Source of the DNA: Microbulbifer agarilyticus S89
GTDB lineage: Bacteria; Pseudomonadota; Gammaproteobacteria; Pseudomonadales; Cellvibrionaceae
Assembly (NCBI RefSeq): GCF_000220505.1
Contig: NZ_AFPJ01000014.1
Span: forward strand, 1-64,000
Length of the DNA: 64,000 bases
Direction of reading: 5' to 3'
Numbering within the stretch: the stretch's first letter is position 1; every line of letters starts with the position of its first letter. The position numbers and the translations under genes were made by a program. The notes under the pieces were generated by a model that had not been told where the DNA came from, ran no database searches, and worked only from the letters and a program-made list of their open reading frames with translations. Positions 1 to 8,122 of this stretch are shown piece by piece.

Positions 1-444
1 CCCAAACTGCGCTCGGCAATGCACCTCGACACGGTGTTCACATTCGCCGACCGCGATGTGGTCACACTGTATCCGGAGATTATGAACCAGGTACATACGC
101 TGGTATTACGCCCACAAGACAAGGGAAAGAATCTGCACATCACCCTGGAAAACAAACCCTTTGTGGATGTCGTTGCCAGGGCCCTGCGACTGAAGAAAAT
201 CCGCGTAGTGGAGACGGGAGGAGACCACTATGCCTCAGAGCGACAGCAATGGGACAGTGGCAATAATCTTGTCGCCGCCAAGCCCGGCGTGGTGTTTGCG
301 TATGACCGTAACACCTACACCAATACCCAATTGCGCAAAGAAGGCATCGAGGTTGTGACAATTGTTGGGGCAGAGCTTGGCCGGGGACGCGGTGGTGGGC
401 ATTGCATGACATGCCCCATCAAGCGTGACCCCATCGACTTTTAA
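1..444 (+). CDS. arcA: Arginine deiminase, C-terminal part (5' truncated by window)
   Basis: Hydrolyses L-arginine to citrulline and ammonia, the first step of the arginine deiminase pathway. The reading frame is open from base 1, so the start lies outside the window and only about the last 147 residues are seen. Family hallmarks are visible: the MHLDTVFTF block, the [12 protein letters not shown] segment, the D-x-GNN segment that follows it, and the terminal [11 protein letters not shown] motif carrying the catalytic cysteine. The ATG at 19 is internal to this conserved block and is not the real start. Neighbouring pathway genes (arcB, arcC) are not in the window. Confidence 0.93.
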   Translation, partial: PKLRSAMHLDTVFTFADRDVVTLYPEIMNQVHTLVLRPQDKGKNLHITLENKPFVDVVARALRLKKIRVVETGGDHYASERQQWDSGNNLVAAKPGVVFAYDRNTYTNTQLRKEGIEVVTIVGAELGRGRGGGHCMTCPIKRDPIDF

Positions 445-530
445 TGGAACTTCCCAACAGCATACCGCGATAGAGTACGAGTGCACCTGAAGGAGCTGAC
501 GGCACTCTGTGCTCCGCGTATACTTGCGCC

Positions 531-1067
531 ATGAAATTTTGCAGCCACTGTGGCCACTCCGTTGTATTCGAAATTCCCCAAGGGGATGACCGCCCTCGGC
601 ACCTGTGCCATGACTGCGGCGCCATTCACTATGTAAACCCGCGAGTAATCGTCGGGGTCCTGCCTTACCTCGGCGAACAGGTGCTACTGTGCAAACGCGC
701 CATCGAACCGCGCCATGGACTGTGGACCCTGCCGGCTGGTTTTATGGAAAACGGTGAGACCAGCGAACAGGGGGCACTGCGTGAATCATGGGAGGAAGCG
801 CGCGCCAGTATCCGCGTGGATGAGCTCTTTTCCGTTTACGACATTCCCCATATTAATCAGGTCTACCTGCTGTACCGCGGTGAGCTGACCGACACCAACT
901 TCGGTCCCGGGCCGGAATCGCTGGAAGTGGAACTGTTTGACGAAAAAGACATCCCCTGGCGGGAGATGGCTTTTCCAGTGATGACGCAGACACTGAAGCA
1001 TTACTTCAGTGACCGCGAAAAAGGAAGCTACGGCCTGCACCGTGGCATCATTGAACGCAAACTGTAA
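531..1067 (+). CDS. NUDIX hydrolase with N-terminal zinc ribbon
   Basis: Predicted cytosolic nucleoside-diphosphate-linked pyrophosphohydrolase, 178 residues. Cys4, Cys7, Cys26 and Cys29 form an N-terminal zinc ribbon, as in NudC-like and ADP-ribose/FAD-type NUDIX proteins. The NUDIX box starts at Gly70 with Glu76, Arg84-Glu85 and Glu88-Glu89 in place for metal binding; the position after the EE pair is Ala-Arg rather than the usual x-Gly. The substrate cannot be read from sequence. The gene stands alone, 86 bp after arcA, with no strong ribosome binding site before the ATG. Confidence 0.88.
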   Translation: MKFCSHCGHSVVFEIPQGDDRPRHLCHDCGAIHYVNPRVIVGVLPYLGEQVLLCKRAIEPRHGLWTLPAGFMENGETSEQGALRESWEEARASIRVDELFSVYDIPHINQVYLLYRGELTDTNFGPGPESLEVELFDEKDIPWREMAFPVMTQTLKHYFSDREKGSYGLHRGIIERKL

Positions 1068-1085
1068 TGAACGTCGGCCCGGGGC

Positions 1086-2060
1086 TTATTCCTGTCCCGG
1101 ACGCTCGCGGCGCTGCCTGAGCAGCCAGTCGTAAATGTCCTGCCCTTCATAGACCCGCCGCCACACATCGTGGGCCATGTCTTCGTGGATGGTAAAGCGC
1201 ACTTCCGCCTCACTTTCCTGTTCCAGCCTGTTGATACCGCCGAAGAAATGCGACTTCTGCACCGCGGTATCGCGACCGCCCGCAAACGCCCAAACGGGCA
1301 ATGCGGCCCCGGCGATCGGCGTCATAAAATCGGGATGCCCCCACCCTACCACGGGCGCAATCGCGGCGAATTTCTGCGGGTGACGACTCGCCATATACCA
1401 GGTGCCGAAGCCACCGTAACTGATTCCGGTAAGGTAAATCCGGCTAGGATCCACCCGCAAGCGTTCACCGGTATCCTGCAAAATATTCAACAGATCCTGC
1501 TCCACCCGCTCCCAGCCATCAGGCAGTAACGGCGCTACCTGCCCCCACTGGTCCACCATGTCTCCGGGCTGCATCTCGCCGCTGGGTGAGAAGTAGGTTC
1601 GGTCCGGGGTTCCTTGCTCCAGTCGCGCGGGGATGGCGTCGCGGCTGCGCTTGGCAATGTAGGCAAACTTCCGATCCATACCGAACATGTGCAACTGGGG
1701 AGCGATGATGATGAAGGGTAAATCTCTTTTCTGTGCCCAGACCTCGTACAGGGGGCCGTGGGTAAGCACAAAATCCAGATCCTGTTTGCCATCGCCACGC
1801 TCACCGTTGCCATGCAGGAACAACATTAATGGCCACTGCTGAGATGGGGACGCCTCGTAACCCTGTGGCAGATACACAAAGTAGTCGCGTTCCGTCCCAT
1901 CCACCTCACTAATATAGGACTGTCGATTGAGTTGTCCGTCACTGGTGTTCCTCTGCGACTCAGATTGCGGAGAACACGCACTGAGGAGTGCCGTGCAGGC
2001 TAACGGAAGTGCCGTCGAAAGAACGGCGCGAGCACCGGAAAAGCGTAGATATTTCAGCAT
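1086..2060 (-). CDS. Lipoprotein alpha/beta-hydrolase (PHB-depolymerase/LpqC-like esterase)
   Basis: Predicted outer-envelope serine esterase of 324 residues. The start at 2060 gives a lipoprotein signal peptide ending in a LLSAC lipobox; the longer open frame upstream has no signal character. The alpha/beta-hydrolase fold shows the oxyanion segment LFLHGNGERGDG, the nucleophile elbow GISYGG, an acid in GGRDTA and a late His in EDMAHDVW. The family covers polyhydroxybutyrate depolymerases, feruloyl and other carbohydrate esterases and prolyl-oligopeptidase-like peptidases, so the substrate is open. Convergent with the NUDIX gene and divergent from the fusion lipoprotein at 2221. Confidence 0.8.
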   Translation of the reverse strand: MLKYLRFSGARAVLSTALPLACTALLSACSPQSESQRNTSDGQLNRQSYISEVDGTERDYFVYLPQGYEASPSQQWPLMLFLHGNGERGDGKQDLDFVLTHGPLYEVWAQKRDLPFIIIAPQLHMFGMDRKFAYIAKRSRDAIPARLEQGTPDRTYFSPSGEMQPGDMVDQWGQVAPLLPDGWERVEQDLLNILQDTGERLRVDPSRIYLTGISYGGFGTWYMASRHPQKFAAIAPVVGWGHPDFMTPIAGAALPVWAFAGGRDTAVQKSHFFGGINRLEQESEAEVRFTIHEDMAHDVWRRVYEGQDIYDWLLRQRRERPGQE

Positions 2061-2220
2061 GGTATGTATTTGTATAGGTTTCCGAGTCACTGTAACCCAG
2101 TGGCGCGTGAACGTCTTTAGATTTGTGCCTTGGCGCACAACTTTCATGCGGTCCACTTGGAGCGATTCCAACCAGGTGGTTTAAACTCGCCTGTACAAGA
2201 ACGATAAAGAGCCAAACGCG

Positions 2221-3924
2221 ATGAAACACCTGTTCCTGAAGAGTTTCCAGCTGTCGGTAACCTTCGCGCTTCTTGCACTAGTGTCGCTGTCACTCTGCGC
2301 CTGCGGCGACAAATCTCCAGCAGGCAACGCCACGTCGACAGCACAGGCTGAACGGATCGTCGCAACGGTGGGCGGCCAGCCGATATACCTGCATGAAGTG
2401 GATGCAGCCATCCAGATTCAGCATCACGACTTGCTGTTAACCGAATATGAAATGCGCTTTGCCCAACTGACCCAGATGGTGAACGCCAAACAAGACCAAA
2501 CTGGCGGCGACGTCGAATGGTTACTGGATCACCCCACGCCACCACGTATCGAAGTGCATGCGGGGGCGCGCCCCGTAAGGGGGAACCCGCAGGCGACTGT
2601 AGCGCTTACGGTTTTCTGTTCCTACCAGTCGGTGCACTGCGCCCAAGTGCACCCCCATCTGCTGACACTCTTGGATGCCTATCCGGGGTGGGTGTCACTG
2701 CGCCATGTCGATTACCCCATGCATTTCCACCGCGAGGGACATAACGCGGCCCGGGCTGCACGCTGTGCCGCCAGACAGGGCGCACCCTGGGCATATGCCG
2801 ATGGACTGTACGCGCGCTCCCGCCATCTGGATGGCGACGTCTACCCCCTGCTGGCAAAACAACTCTCCCTGAAACCGGAAGATTTAACGACCTGTATGCA
2901 GGAGCCGGAAGTCTCCGCGCTGGTGGATGCTGACCTAGCGTTAGCCCGGGAGCAGGGCTTTGGCAATGTCCCCATCGTTTTGATCAATGGGCTGTACACG
3001 CGCGGCCCCAAGTCCTATGAGCATTATGCGATGTGGGTAGCCCGGGAACTGCAGCGCAATGGAATCTCTCCTGGCAGTATTCATCCACAAGCTGACAGAT
3101 ACTCCGCCGCTGGTGATGCACAGGTCCAGCACACGCAATTACCCCTGCGGCTTGAGGGCACCAGTCTTTCCACCGCTGCGGAGAATTCCAGCGCGCTGAT
3201 CGCTGTCGACGACAAAGAAGCTGCGCGATTTACGCTGGGCGCATCACTGCTGCAGAAGGTGCGCTTGACCTATATCCACAAAGATCATGTGATCCTGAAC
3301 AATGATGGGATCGTGGAGCGACTAAATCTGCGCGGTGAACAGAGTGAGTCCAGCGACCTGCCGCCGTTGACGCGTCGGGCACCGCGAGACGCTGCAACCA
3401 TGCAACGCATTGAACAACCCGCCGGCGAGACCCGCAGGCTGATCCCAGCGGATGGCGTCTTGCCGTTAGGGCAAGAGTGGCTACGCCAACAACTGCTGGC
3501 ACGCGAAGAATTGGCGAAGAAATTTGTCCTCGCAGAACACGAGGTAGATGGCTACAAGTTACTGCGTCTGGAAGGGATTGCCGATAGTGAGTTTTTTGCT
3601 GCGCTGGGATTGGAGGAAGGCGATGTTGTGTTGCGGGTTAACGACGAATGGGTGCACAGTGGCCAGAACCCATTGTGGGATGCACTGGTCAGCGGAGAGG
3701 TGACCGACGTAACCTTTATGCGCAACGGATTACCACAGCGGCTGCAGTATACCGTTGCAGAGTCGGGCTACTTCGACGATCTGGACAGTCCGCCGGGAAA
3801 CACCGATGGCGCAGCTAGCAATGGCAACGCTGGCGAAGCTGCCGGGGACGCTGATAACGCGGAAGAGAAGAATGACGGCGAAGAGGATTCGGATACCGAC
3901 GAGGGTGGCAAAGACGGTACCTAA
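2221..3924 (+). CDS. Lipoprotein fusing a DsbA-like thioredoxin domain to GspC-like HR and PDZ domains
   Basis: 567 residues. Residues 1-28 are a lipoprotein signal with lipobox LCAC (Cys28). Residues 45-105 resemble the SurA-N-like segment (VATVGGQPIYLHEVD) usual before DsbA-like domains. Residues 110-285 form a DsbA-like thioredoxin domain with the cis-proline region NVPIVLING. The active-site region reads VFCSYQSVHC: the first Cys of CXXC is Ser137, the second is kept as Cys140, and Cys133 lies just upstream. Residues 307-372 match the periplasmic homology region of type II secretion GspC, and 440-512 resemble the GspC PDZ domain. A low-complexity acidic tail (523-567) ends the protein. 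Monocistronic, start ATG at 2221. Domain identities are by eye; the role is unknown. Confidence 0.75.
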   Translation: MKHLFLKSFQLSVTFALLALVSLSLCACGDKSPAGNATSTAQAERIVATVGGQPIYLHEVDAAIQIQHHDLLLTEYEMRFAQLTQMVNAKQDQTGGDVEWLLDHPTPPRIEVHAGARPVRGNPQATVALTVFCSYQSVHCAQVHPHLLTLLDAYPGWVSLRHVDYPMHFHREGHNAARAARCAARQGAPWAYADGLYARSRHLDGDVYPLLAKQLSLKPEDLTTCMQEPEVSALVDADLALAREQGFGNVPIVLINGLYTRGPKSYEHYAMWVARELQRNGISPGSIHPQADRYSAAGDAQVQHTQLPLRLEGTSLSTAAENSSALIAVDDKEAARFTLGASLLQKVRLTYIHKDHVILNNDGIVERLNLRGEQSESSDLPPLTRRAPRDAATMQRIEQPAGETRRLIPADGVLPLGQEWLRQQLLAREELAKKFVLAEHEVDGYKLLRLEGIADSEFFAALGLEEGDVVLRVNDEWVHSGQNPLWDALVSGEVTDVTFMRNGLPQRLQYTVAESGYFDDLDSPPGNTDGAASNGNAGEAAGDADNAEEKNDGEEDSDTDEGGKDGT

Positions 3925-4047
3925 AGAGGTGCCTGCACAAGAACCTGAACAGCTGCCCGGTTTTTTCAGCCTAAGACCACGGAGGCGGGTACTGCCAGCT
4001 CCCGCCCGTTCACCGTTTACCGTGTTAATTTCGTGGAGCGCAGGACC

Positions 4048-4977
4048 TTATTTATCCGGATTGCCATTCCACATCAGGTCGGCGACGGTATTCTGCCCGG
4101 CAACACTCGGGTGGAAGCAGTCCCCACCATCAATGTCATTTTTTCCGAACTGGAAAGTGCCGGTACTGGGCTGTGACTCCCCGGCATACTCGGCAACCAC
4201 CTCAATACCGTTGGTGCCATTGTACGCACTGGCCTCTTCCTGCAGGATTTCGTTATAGCGTTGCTGGGCGGCAGAAATACCTGCGTGACGGGTAGCAAAG
4301 CTCTCACCGTTCAAGGTGCCACCATTGGTCGCAATTCGACAAATGCCAAAGGTCGACCAGGCACTTTCACAATTTACCCGCCAGTTCCCGGACTGTTTGG
4401 CAAGGCCTGCCGCACGCAGGTCCTGGATGCGCGGTACGGAACCCAACACAACCGTCGATCCTGTTGGCAGCCCATTCACCAGTTTGTCCATACCCGCGCG
4501 GACCGCGCCGCGCCATTGCGCGTCGGTATACAGCGGGTCGGCACAGTTGGCGCCATCAACACAGTCGCGATTACAGATATCGTTGCCGCCCAGCACCACC
4601 TCTACGTGATCGGCAACGGTGGTCTCGGCCAGAATCCGATCGGCCTGAATACTGAAACTATCACCGCCGCCACGCATTTCCGCACCGGAACGCGCGGCAC
4701 CTTTGTTGGCCGCTACGCCCGGATCAAGCGCCTTGTACTTGTCGTGAACGCTGTTGACGCTGGAATCCCAGCCATCAAACCAGCTGTGCTCGGGTTGATC
4801 GCCACCCAAAAGGCAAAAGAAGCCGCCGGTAAAAAATGTATTGCCGGTACAGTCAGCGGCGAATCCCATGGTAATACTGTCGCCAGCAGCGGTGGCTTTT
4901 GCGGGTGTGGCTACAACGTGGTTGGCGGAAAAAGAAAAGAACAACAGGAGGGGAGCAAGCAGCTTGAGCTTCTGCAT
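4048..4977 (-). CDS. Secreted SGNH/GDSL-family hydrolase
   Basis: Predicted exported esterase or lipase of 309 residues. The start at 4977 follows GGAGA with a 7-base spacer; the longer frame upstream lacks this. A signal peptide (hydrophobic LLAPLLLFFSFSANHVVA) precedes the mature protein. SGNH blocks are visible: GDSI with the nucleophile Ser (block I), a Gly in NKGAARSG (block II), LGGND (block III) and DCFHPS carrying the Asp-His pair (block V). Several cysteines suggest disulphides in the mature enzyme. Substrate is not deducible; polysaccharide deacetylation or lipid hydrolysis are both possible. Confidence 0.85.
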   Translation of the reverse strand: MQKLKLLAPLLLFFSFSANHVVATPAKATAAGDSITMGFAADCTGNTFFTGGFFCLLGGDQPEHSWFDGWDSSVNSVHDKYKALDPGVAANKGAARSGAEMRGGGDSFSIQADRILAETTVADHVEVVLGGNDICNRDCVDGANCADPLYTDAQWRGAVRAGMDKLVNGLPTGSTVVLGSVPRIQDLRAAGLAKQSGNWRVNCESAWSTFGICRIATNGGTLNGESFATRHAGISAAQQRYNEILQEEASAYNGTNGIEVVAEYAGESQPSTGTFQFGKNDIDGGDCFHPSVAGQNTVADLMWNGNPDK

Positions 4978-5249
4978 GATGAATTCTCCGTTTGTGGTTT
5001 TTATCAATTATTCGAATTTGCAATCACGGTGAACCGCCCAAGTGTTGTGCAGGCAGCGCCCCATTACCAACCGGGATTCCAATGACCAATTAGTCCATGA
5101 CTTAAATTGGGAGTACGGTCGCAACTCAGTCGCAAAAACCTCTGCAAAGAAAACGGGAAATGATCTAAAGAAGGGCACTGCGCGAACGGCGGGAAGGCAA
5201 ATATTTAGCGCACGTATTTTTTTCAATGCGCCTCTGTGGAACGAGGCGC

Positions 5250-5567
5250 TCAACCACAGCGGTCATCCAACCGCCAGAGGTCAAACGCGACCTCCTCATA
5301 GGGATGCGCGCGGCGCATGGCCGCAAGCACCGCGTCTACCACATCATCCGCGCAGACGGTTTCCACGCGGTACTCTGCCACCTGCTCTACCTGCCCTTTC
5401 TGGCCAATAAACGGCTGGCTATTATCGAGCGGGCGAAACTGGCCGGTGCCCAGCACCTGCCAGCAACAGCGGTCGTAGTCACCAATACGGCCCGCACCGG
5501 CATCGAAGATCGCTTGTTTCAACGGTTCCAGATGTGTCTCGGGCACATAGATGCAAAGTTTGAACAT
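5250..5567 (-). CDS. CutA/NIF3-insert-like small protein (COG3323 type)
   Basis: A 105-residue cytosolic protein. The start MFKLCIYVPE and the end RRAHPYEEVAFDLW are typical of the small family related to the PII/CutA-like insert of NIF3/YqfO proteins. The HPYEE segment near the C-terminus is the strongest signature. No enzymatic role is established for the family; metal binding or trimer formation is inferred from CutA similarity. It lies 22 bp downstream of the thioredoxin-like cnoX gene on the same strand and is probably co-transcribed with it. Confidence 0.78.
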   Translation of the reverse strand: MFKLCIYVPETHLEPLKQAIFDAGAGRIGDYDRCCWQVLGTGQFRPLDNSQPFIGQKGQVEQVAEYRVETVCADDVVDAVLAAMRRAHPYEEVAFDLWRLDDRCG

Positions 5568-5589
5568 GGTGCGGGCTCGACGTTTGGGC

Positions 5590-6444
5590 TCAGAACATCA
5601 GCGTCATCAGCTTACGCTGATAGGTGGTGGCCACCGGATCGCCGGCCCCCAGGGTTTTAACGATATCCAGAAAGGCCTGCTTGGCCGCGCCATCGGCAAA
5701 GCCGAGGTCTTTGCGCAACAGGCTGAGCAGGAGTTCCAGCGCCTCTTCCTGGCGCTCCGCCTGGCTCAACTGAATCGCCAGTTTGTAGGCCGACGCGCTG
5801 TCTTCCGGGTTCTCCGCCAGCGCCTGTTGCAGGGCTTTGATTTCGGGTGATTCGGCGGCGGCCTGCTTCAGTTCCAGCTGCGCCATGAGCTGCTGGTAGT
5901 CCGCATCCTGGTCGGCCATCAGAATCTTGCCCAGCACCCCTTCTGCCTCCTTGGTGCGATTTTTCTCCAGCAACACCGCGGCATACTGTTTGGCGATATC
6001 GGCGCGCTCGCCAGAGTCTCCGTACGCCTGGCGCAACAACGGCAGCGCCTGGTCCAGTTCGCCTTCCCCTACCAGCTTCTGCGCCTGCTGGAACTGCAGG
6101 TCCCAGGTCTTGGGCAGGTACTTGTCCAGCATGTCGCGGATTTCTTTCTCCGGCTGCACGCCGGCAAACCCGTCTACCGGCTGGCCTTCCTTCAGCAGCA
6201 TCACCGTGGGCAGACTGCGCACTCCCAACTGGCCCGCCAGGGCCTGTTCCGTGTCGGCATTCAGCTTTGCCAGCAGGAACTGGCCGGCATATTCTGTGGC
6301 CAACTTCTCCAGCACCGGCATCAGCTGCTTGCAGGGTTCGCACCAGTCCGCCCACACATCGACCAGCACCGGCCGCTTCATGGATTCTTCGATCAGTACC
6401 TGTTGTGCGTTCTCTGCCGTCACCTCGACGATAAATTCTTCCAC
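5590..6444 (-). CDS. cnoX: Thioredoxin-TPR co-chaperedoxin YbbN/CnoX
   Basis: 284 residues. Residues 1-110 are a thioredoxin domain with WADWCEPCK (Cys35, Cys38) and the cis-proline segment VRSLPTVML. The rest is helical TPR-like repeat, the layout of YbbN/CnoX, which holds oxidatively stressed proteins and hands them to GroEL. E. coli CnoX lacks the first active-site Cys; here both are present, so thiol-disulphide activity is plausible as in the Caulobacter-type proteins. The GTG start at 6444 is chosen because GGAG lies 5 bases upstream; the open frame continues to 6489 without a ribosome binding site. Confidence 0.88.
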   Translation of the reverse strand: MEEFIVEVTAENAQQVLIEESMKRPVLVDVWADWCEPCKQLMPVLEKLATEYAGQFLLAKLNADTEQALAGQLGVRSLPTVMLLKEGQPVDGFAGVQPEKEIRDMLDKYLPKTWDLQFQQAQKLVGEGELDQALPLLRQAYGDSGERADIAKQYAAVLLEKNRTKEAEGVLGKILMADQDADYQQLMAQLELKQAAAESPEIKALQQALAENPEDSASAYKLAIQLSQAERQEEALELLLSLLRKDLGFADGAAKQAFLDIVKTLGAGDPVATTYQRKLMTLMF

Positions 6445-6596
6445 GATTACTCCTGTTGTTCTGCTGACGGGCCACCGCACGGGCGGCAACCATCGGATGG
6501 GCGCATGATACCCGATTGGCCACCAATTGCGTTTCCTCCGCCAATAATTGGGGGTAGAGTGCGGCCTTTCAATCTCAATGGGCTTCGCTACGCACT

Positions 6597-7370
6597 ATGG
6601 GCACACAAATTGACATGAATTCCCCGATCCGCAAGGTTTCTCTACTGTTTGCCATGGAGGAAGAAGCGCGCCCGGTGATTGACGCCCTCGGACTGGCTGT
6701 GGATAACCGGCTCCACGATCAGGATCTGCCCTTTGTGACCTACCGCAGCGAGTCTGCGGGGCTGGCCATTTCTGCCACGGTTAGCGGCCATGACCACCGC
6801 TATGCGGTAGACAATATCGGACCGGTCGCCGCCACCCTGATGGCTTACACCACGGTGGCGCACTTTACCCCTGATCTCGTGATCAGCGCCGGTACCGCCG
6901 GCGGTTTTTCTGCCCGCAGCGCGGAAATCGGCACCGTCTACCTGAGTGATGACCGCTTTGTGTTCCACGATCGACTGGTGCCCCTGCCCGGCTTCGATGA
7001 ATCCGCCGTTGGCCATTACCCCGCGTTTAACGTGCGTGGTATGGCGTCGGTACTGCAGCTACCTACCGGTGTGGTGTCATCCGGAAGCTCACTGCAGAAA
7101 CATCCGCGGGATGTTGAAGTGATCGAGCAATTCGGCGCGGTTGCCAAGGAGATGGAAGCGGCCGCAGTGGCCTGGGTGTGCATGTTGAAAAATACACCGC
7201 TGGTGGCGATAAAATCGATTACCAACCTACTGGACGAGCCGGGGACGTCCGAGGAACAGTTTCTGCGCAACCTTGCTACAGCCTCGCAATCCCTGCAAAA
7301 GCAACTGTTGCGAGTATTGGAGTATCTGCCGGGAAAAACCCTGGGCCAGTTGTCGGAACACGCGCAGTGA
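6597..7370 (+). CDS. MTA/SAH nucleosidase-like nucleoside phosphorylase
   Basis: 257 residues of the PNP/UDP phosphorylase superfamily. FAMEEEARPV near the start, SAGTAGGF, the KEMEAAAVAW ribose-binding block and SITNLLD match 5'-methylthioadenosine/S-adenosylhomocysteine nucleosidases, with a closer look to the plant-type MTN than to E. coli Pfs. The likely role is hydrolysis of MTA or SAH in methionine salvage. An alternative ATG at 6615 (MNSPIRK) is equally possible, since neither has a clear ribosome binding site. Convergent with the SRAP gene, with only 16 bp between stops. Confidence 0.8.
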   Translation: MGTQIDMNSPIRKVSLLFAMEEEARPVIDALGLAVDNRLHDQDLPFVTYRSESAGLAISATVSGHDHRYAVDNIGPVAATLMAYTTVAHFTPDLVISAGTAGGFSARSAEIGTVYLSDDRFVFHDRLVPLPGFDESAVGHYPAFNVRGMASVLQLPTGVVSSGSSLQKHPRDVEVIEQFGAVAKEMEAAAVAWVCMLKNTPLVAIKSITNLLDEPGTSEEQFLRNLATASQSLQKQLLRVLEYLPGKTLGQLSEHAQ

Positions 7371-7371
7371 T

Positions 7372-7392
7372 TTCTAACGCGAAGCGCTAGAA
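7372..7392. terminator. Hairpin between convergent genes
   Basis: TTCTAACGC, loop GAA, then GCGCTAGAA gives a nine-pair stem with one mismatch. It sits across the junction of the two convergent genes and includes the stop region of the SRAP gene. There is no long T-run on either strand, so termination is only inferred. Confidence 0.35.
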
Positions 7393-8067
7393 CAGTCCCG
7401 CTGACGTACCCGGTGGTACGTACTGATCCACCCGCTGGGCCTCCCCGGTGTACGCCAGGCCCATGGCCTTGTGGAGCGGCTGCACCAGCAGGTCCGCGTC
7501 GCCAACGCGAATATCCGGGTGCAGATAGGGTTCAAACGCCTGGGTGTCTTCCCCACCATCGAGCCATTGTTCGACAAAGGCCGGGTCTGCCGGCGCAATC
7601 ATCGGAAAACTTTTCTCATGGAACTGGGCGGTATCCGGGTGTGCCGCCAGGGTGATGATCGAACAACTCAATACGTCGCCCCAGGTTTTGTACAGGCCAC
7701 AAAAAAAGAACGGGCGATCGAAGCGGAACTCTACCGGGTTTTTGCCATGCTGGCTTTCCACCCAGGCGCTTGCGGGAATCAGGCAGCGCGATTTCCGGTA
7801 CTCCGGCCGCTGCCCGAGCTTTTTCCAGTTACTGTTGATCGACCAGTATTTTTTATGGGGCTTCCAGGTATCGCCCTGCTTTTCCAGATACAGGTGCCAG
7901 ATCGCATTTTCCACCTGATGTGCACCGTGACGGCCAGTGACGATACTCACCTTGGTTGTGGGACGCCGGCGCCGACCAAAAAGCATTTCCTCTTGGTGTT
8001 CGATCCCATACTCATCGAGGAAACGCTCGAAACCCGCCTCATCATCGACATCAAAAACACTGCACAT
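7387..8067 (-). CDS. SRAP-family abasic-site processing protein (YedK/HMCES-like)
   Basis: 226 residues. SRAP proteins crosslink through Cys2 to abasic sites in single-stranded DNA. Here the initiator Met is followed directly by Cys, so Cys2 is kept although the usual CGR context is CSV. RCLIPASAWVES carries the conserved Glu of the CLIPA-x-x-x-x-E motif, and FHEKSFPMIAP carries the active-site His. The NARAE block is weak (INSNWKKL). No obvious LexA operator is visible upstream. Start at 8067 is fixed by the Cys2 requirement. Confidence 0.85.
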   Translation of the reverse strand: MCSVFDVDDEAGFERFLDEYGIEHQEEMLFGRRRRPTTKVSIVTGRHGAHQVENAIWHLYLEKQGDTWKPHKKYWSINSNWKKLGQRPEYRKSRCLIPASAWVESQHGKNPVEFRFDRPFFFCGLYKTWGDVLSCSIITLAAHPDTAQFHEKSFPMIAPADPAFVEQWLDGGEDTQAFEPYLHPDIRVGDADLLVQPLHKAMGLAYTGEAQRVDQYVPPGTSAGLF

Positions 8068-8122
8068 AGCTTTTTGACTAATTGTTAATAGACTGTCCGT
8101 TAAGTGAAGATCGGTTTCGTGG

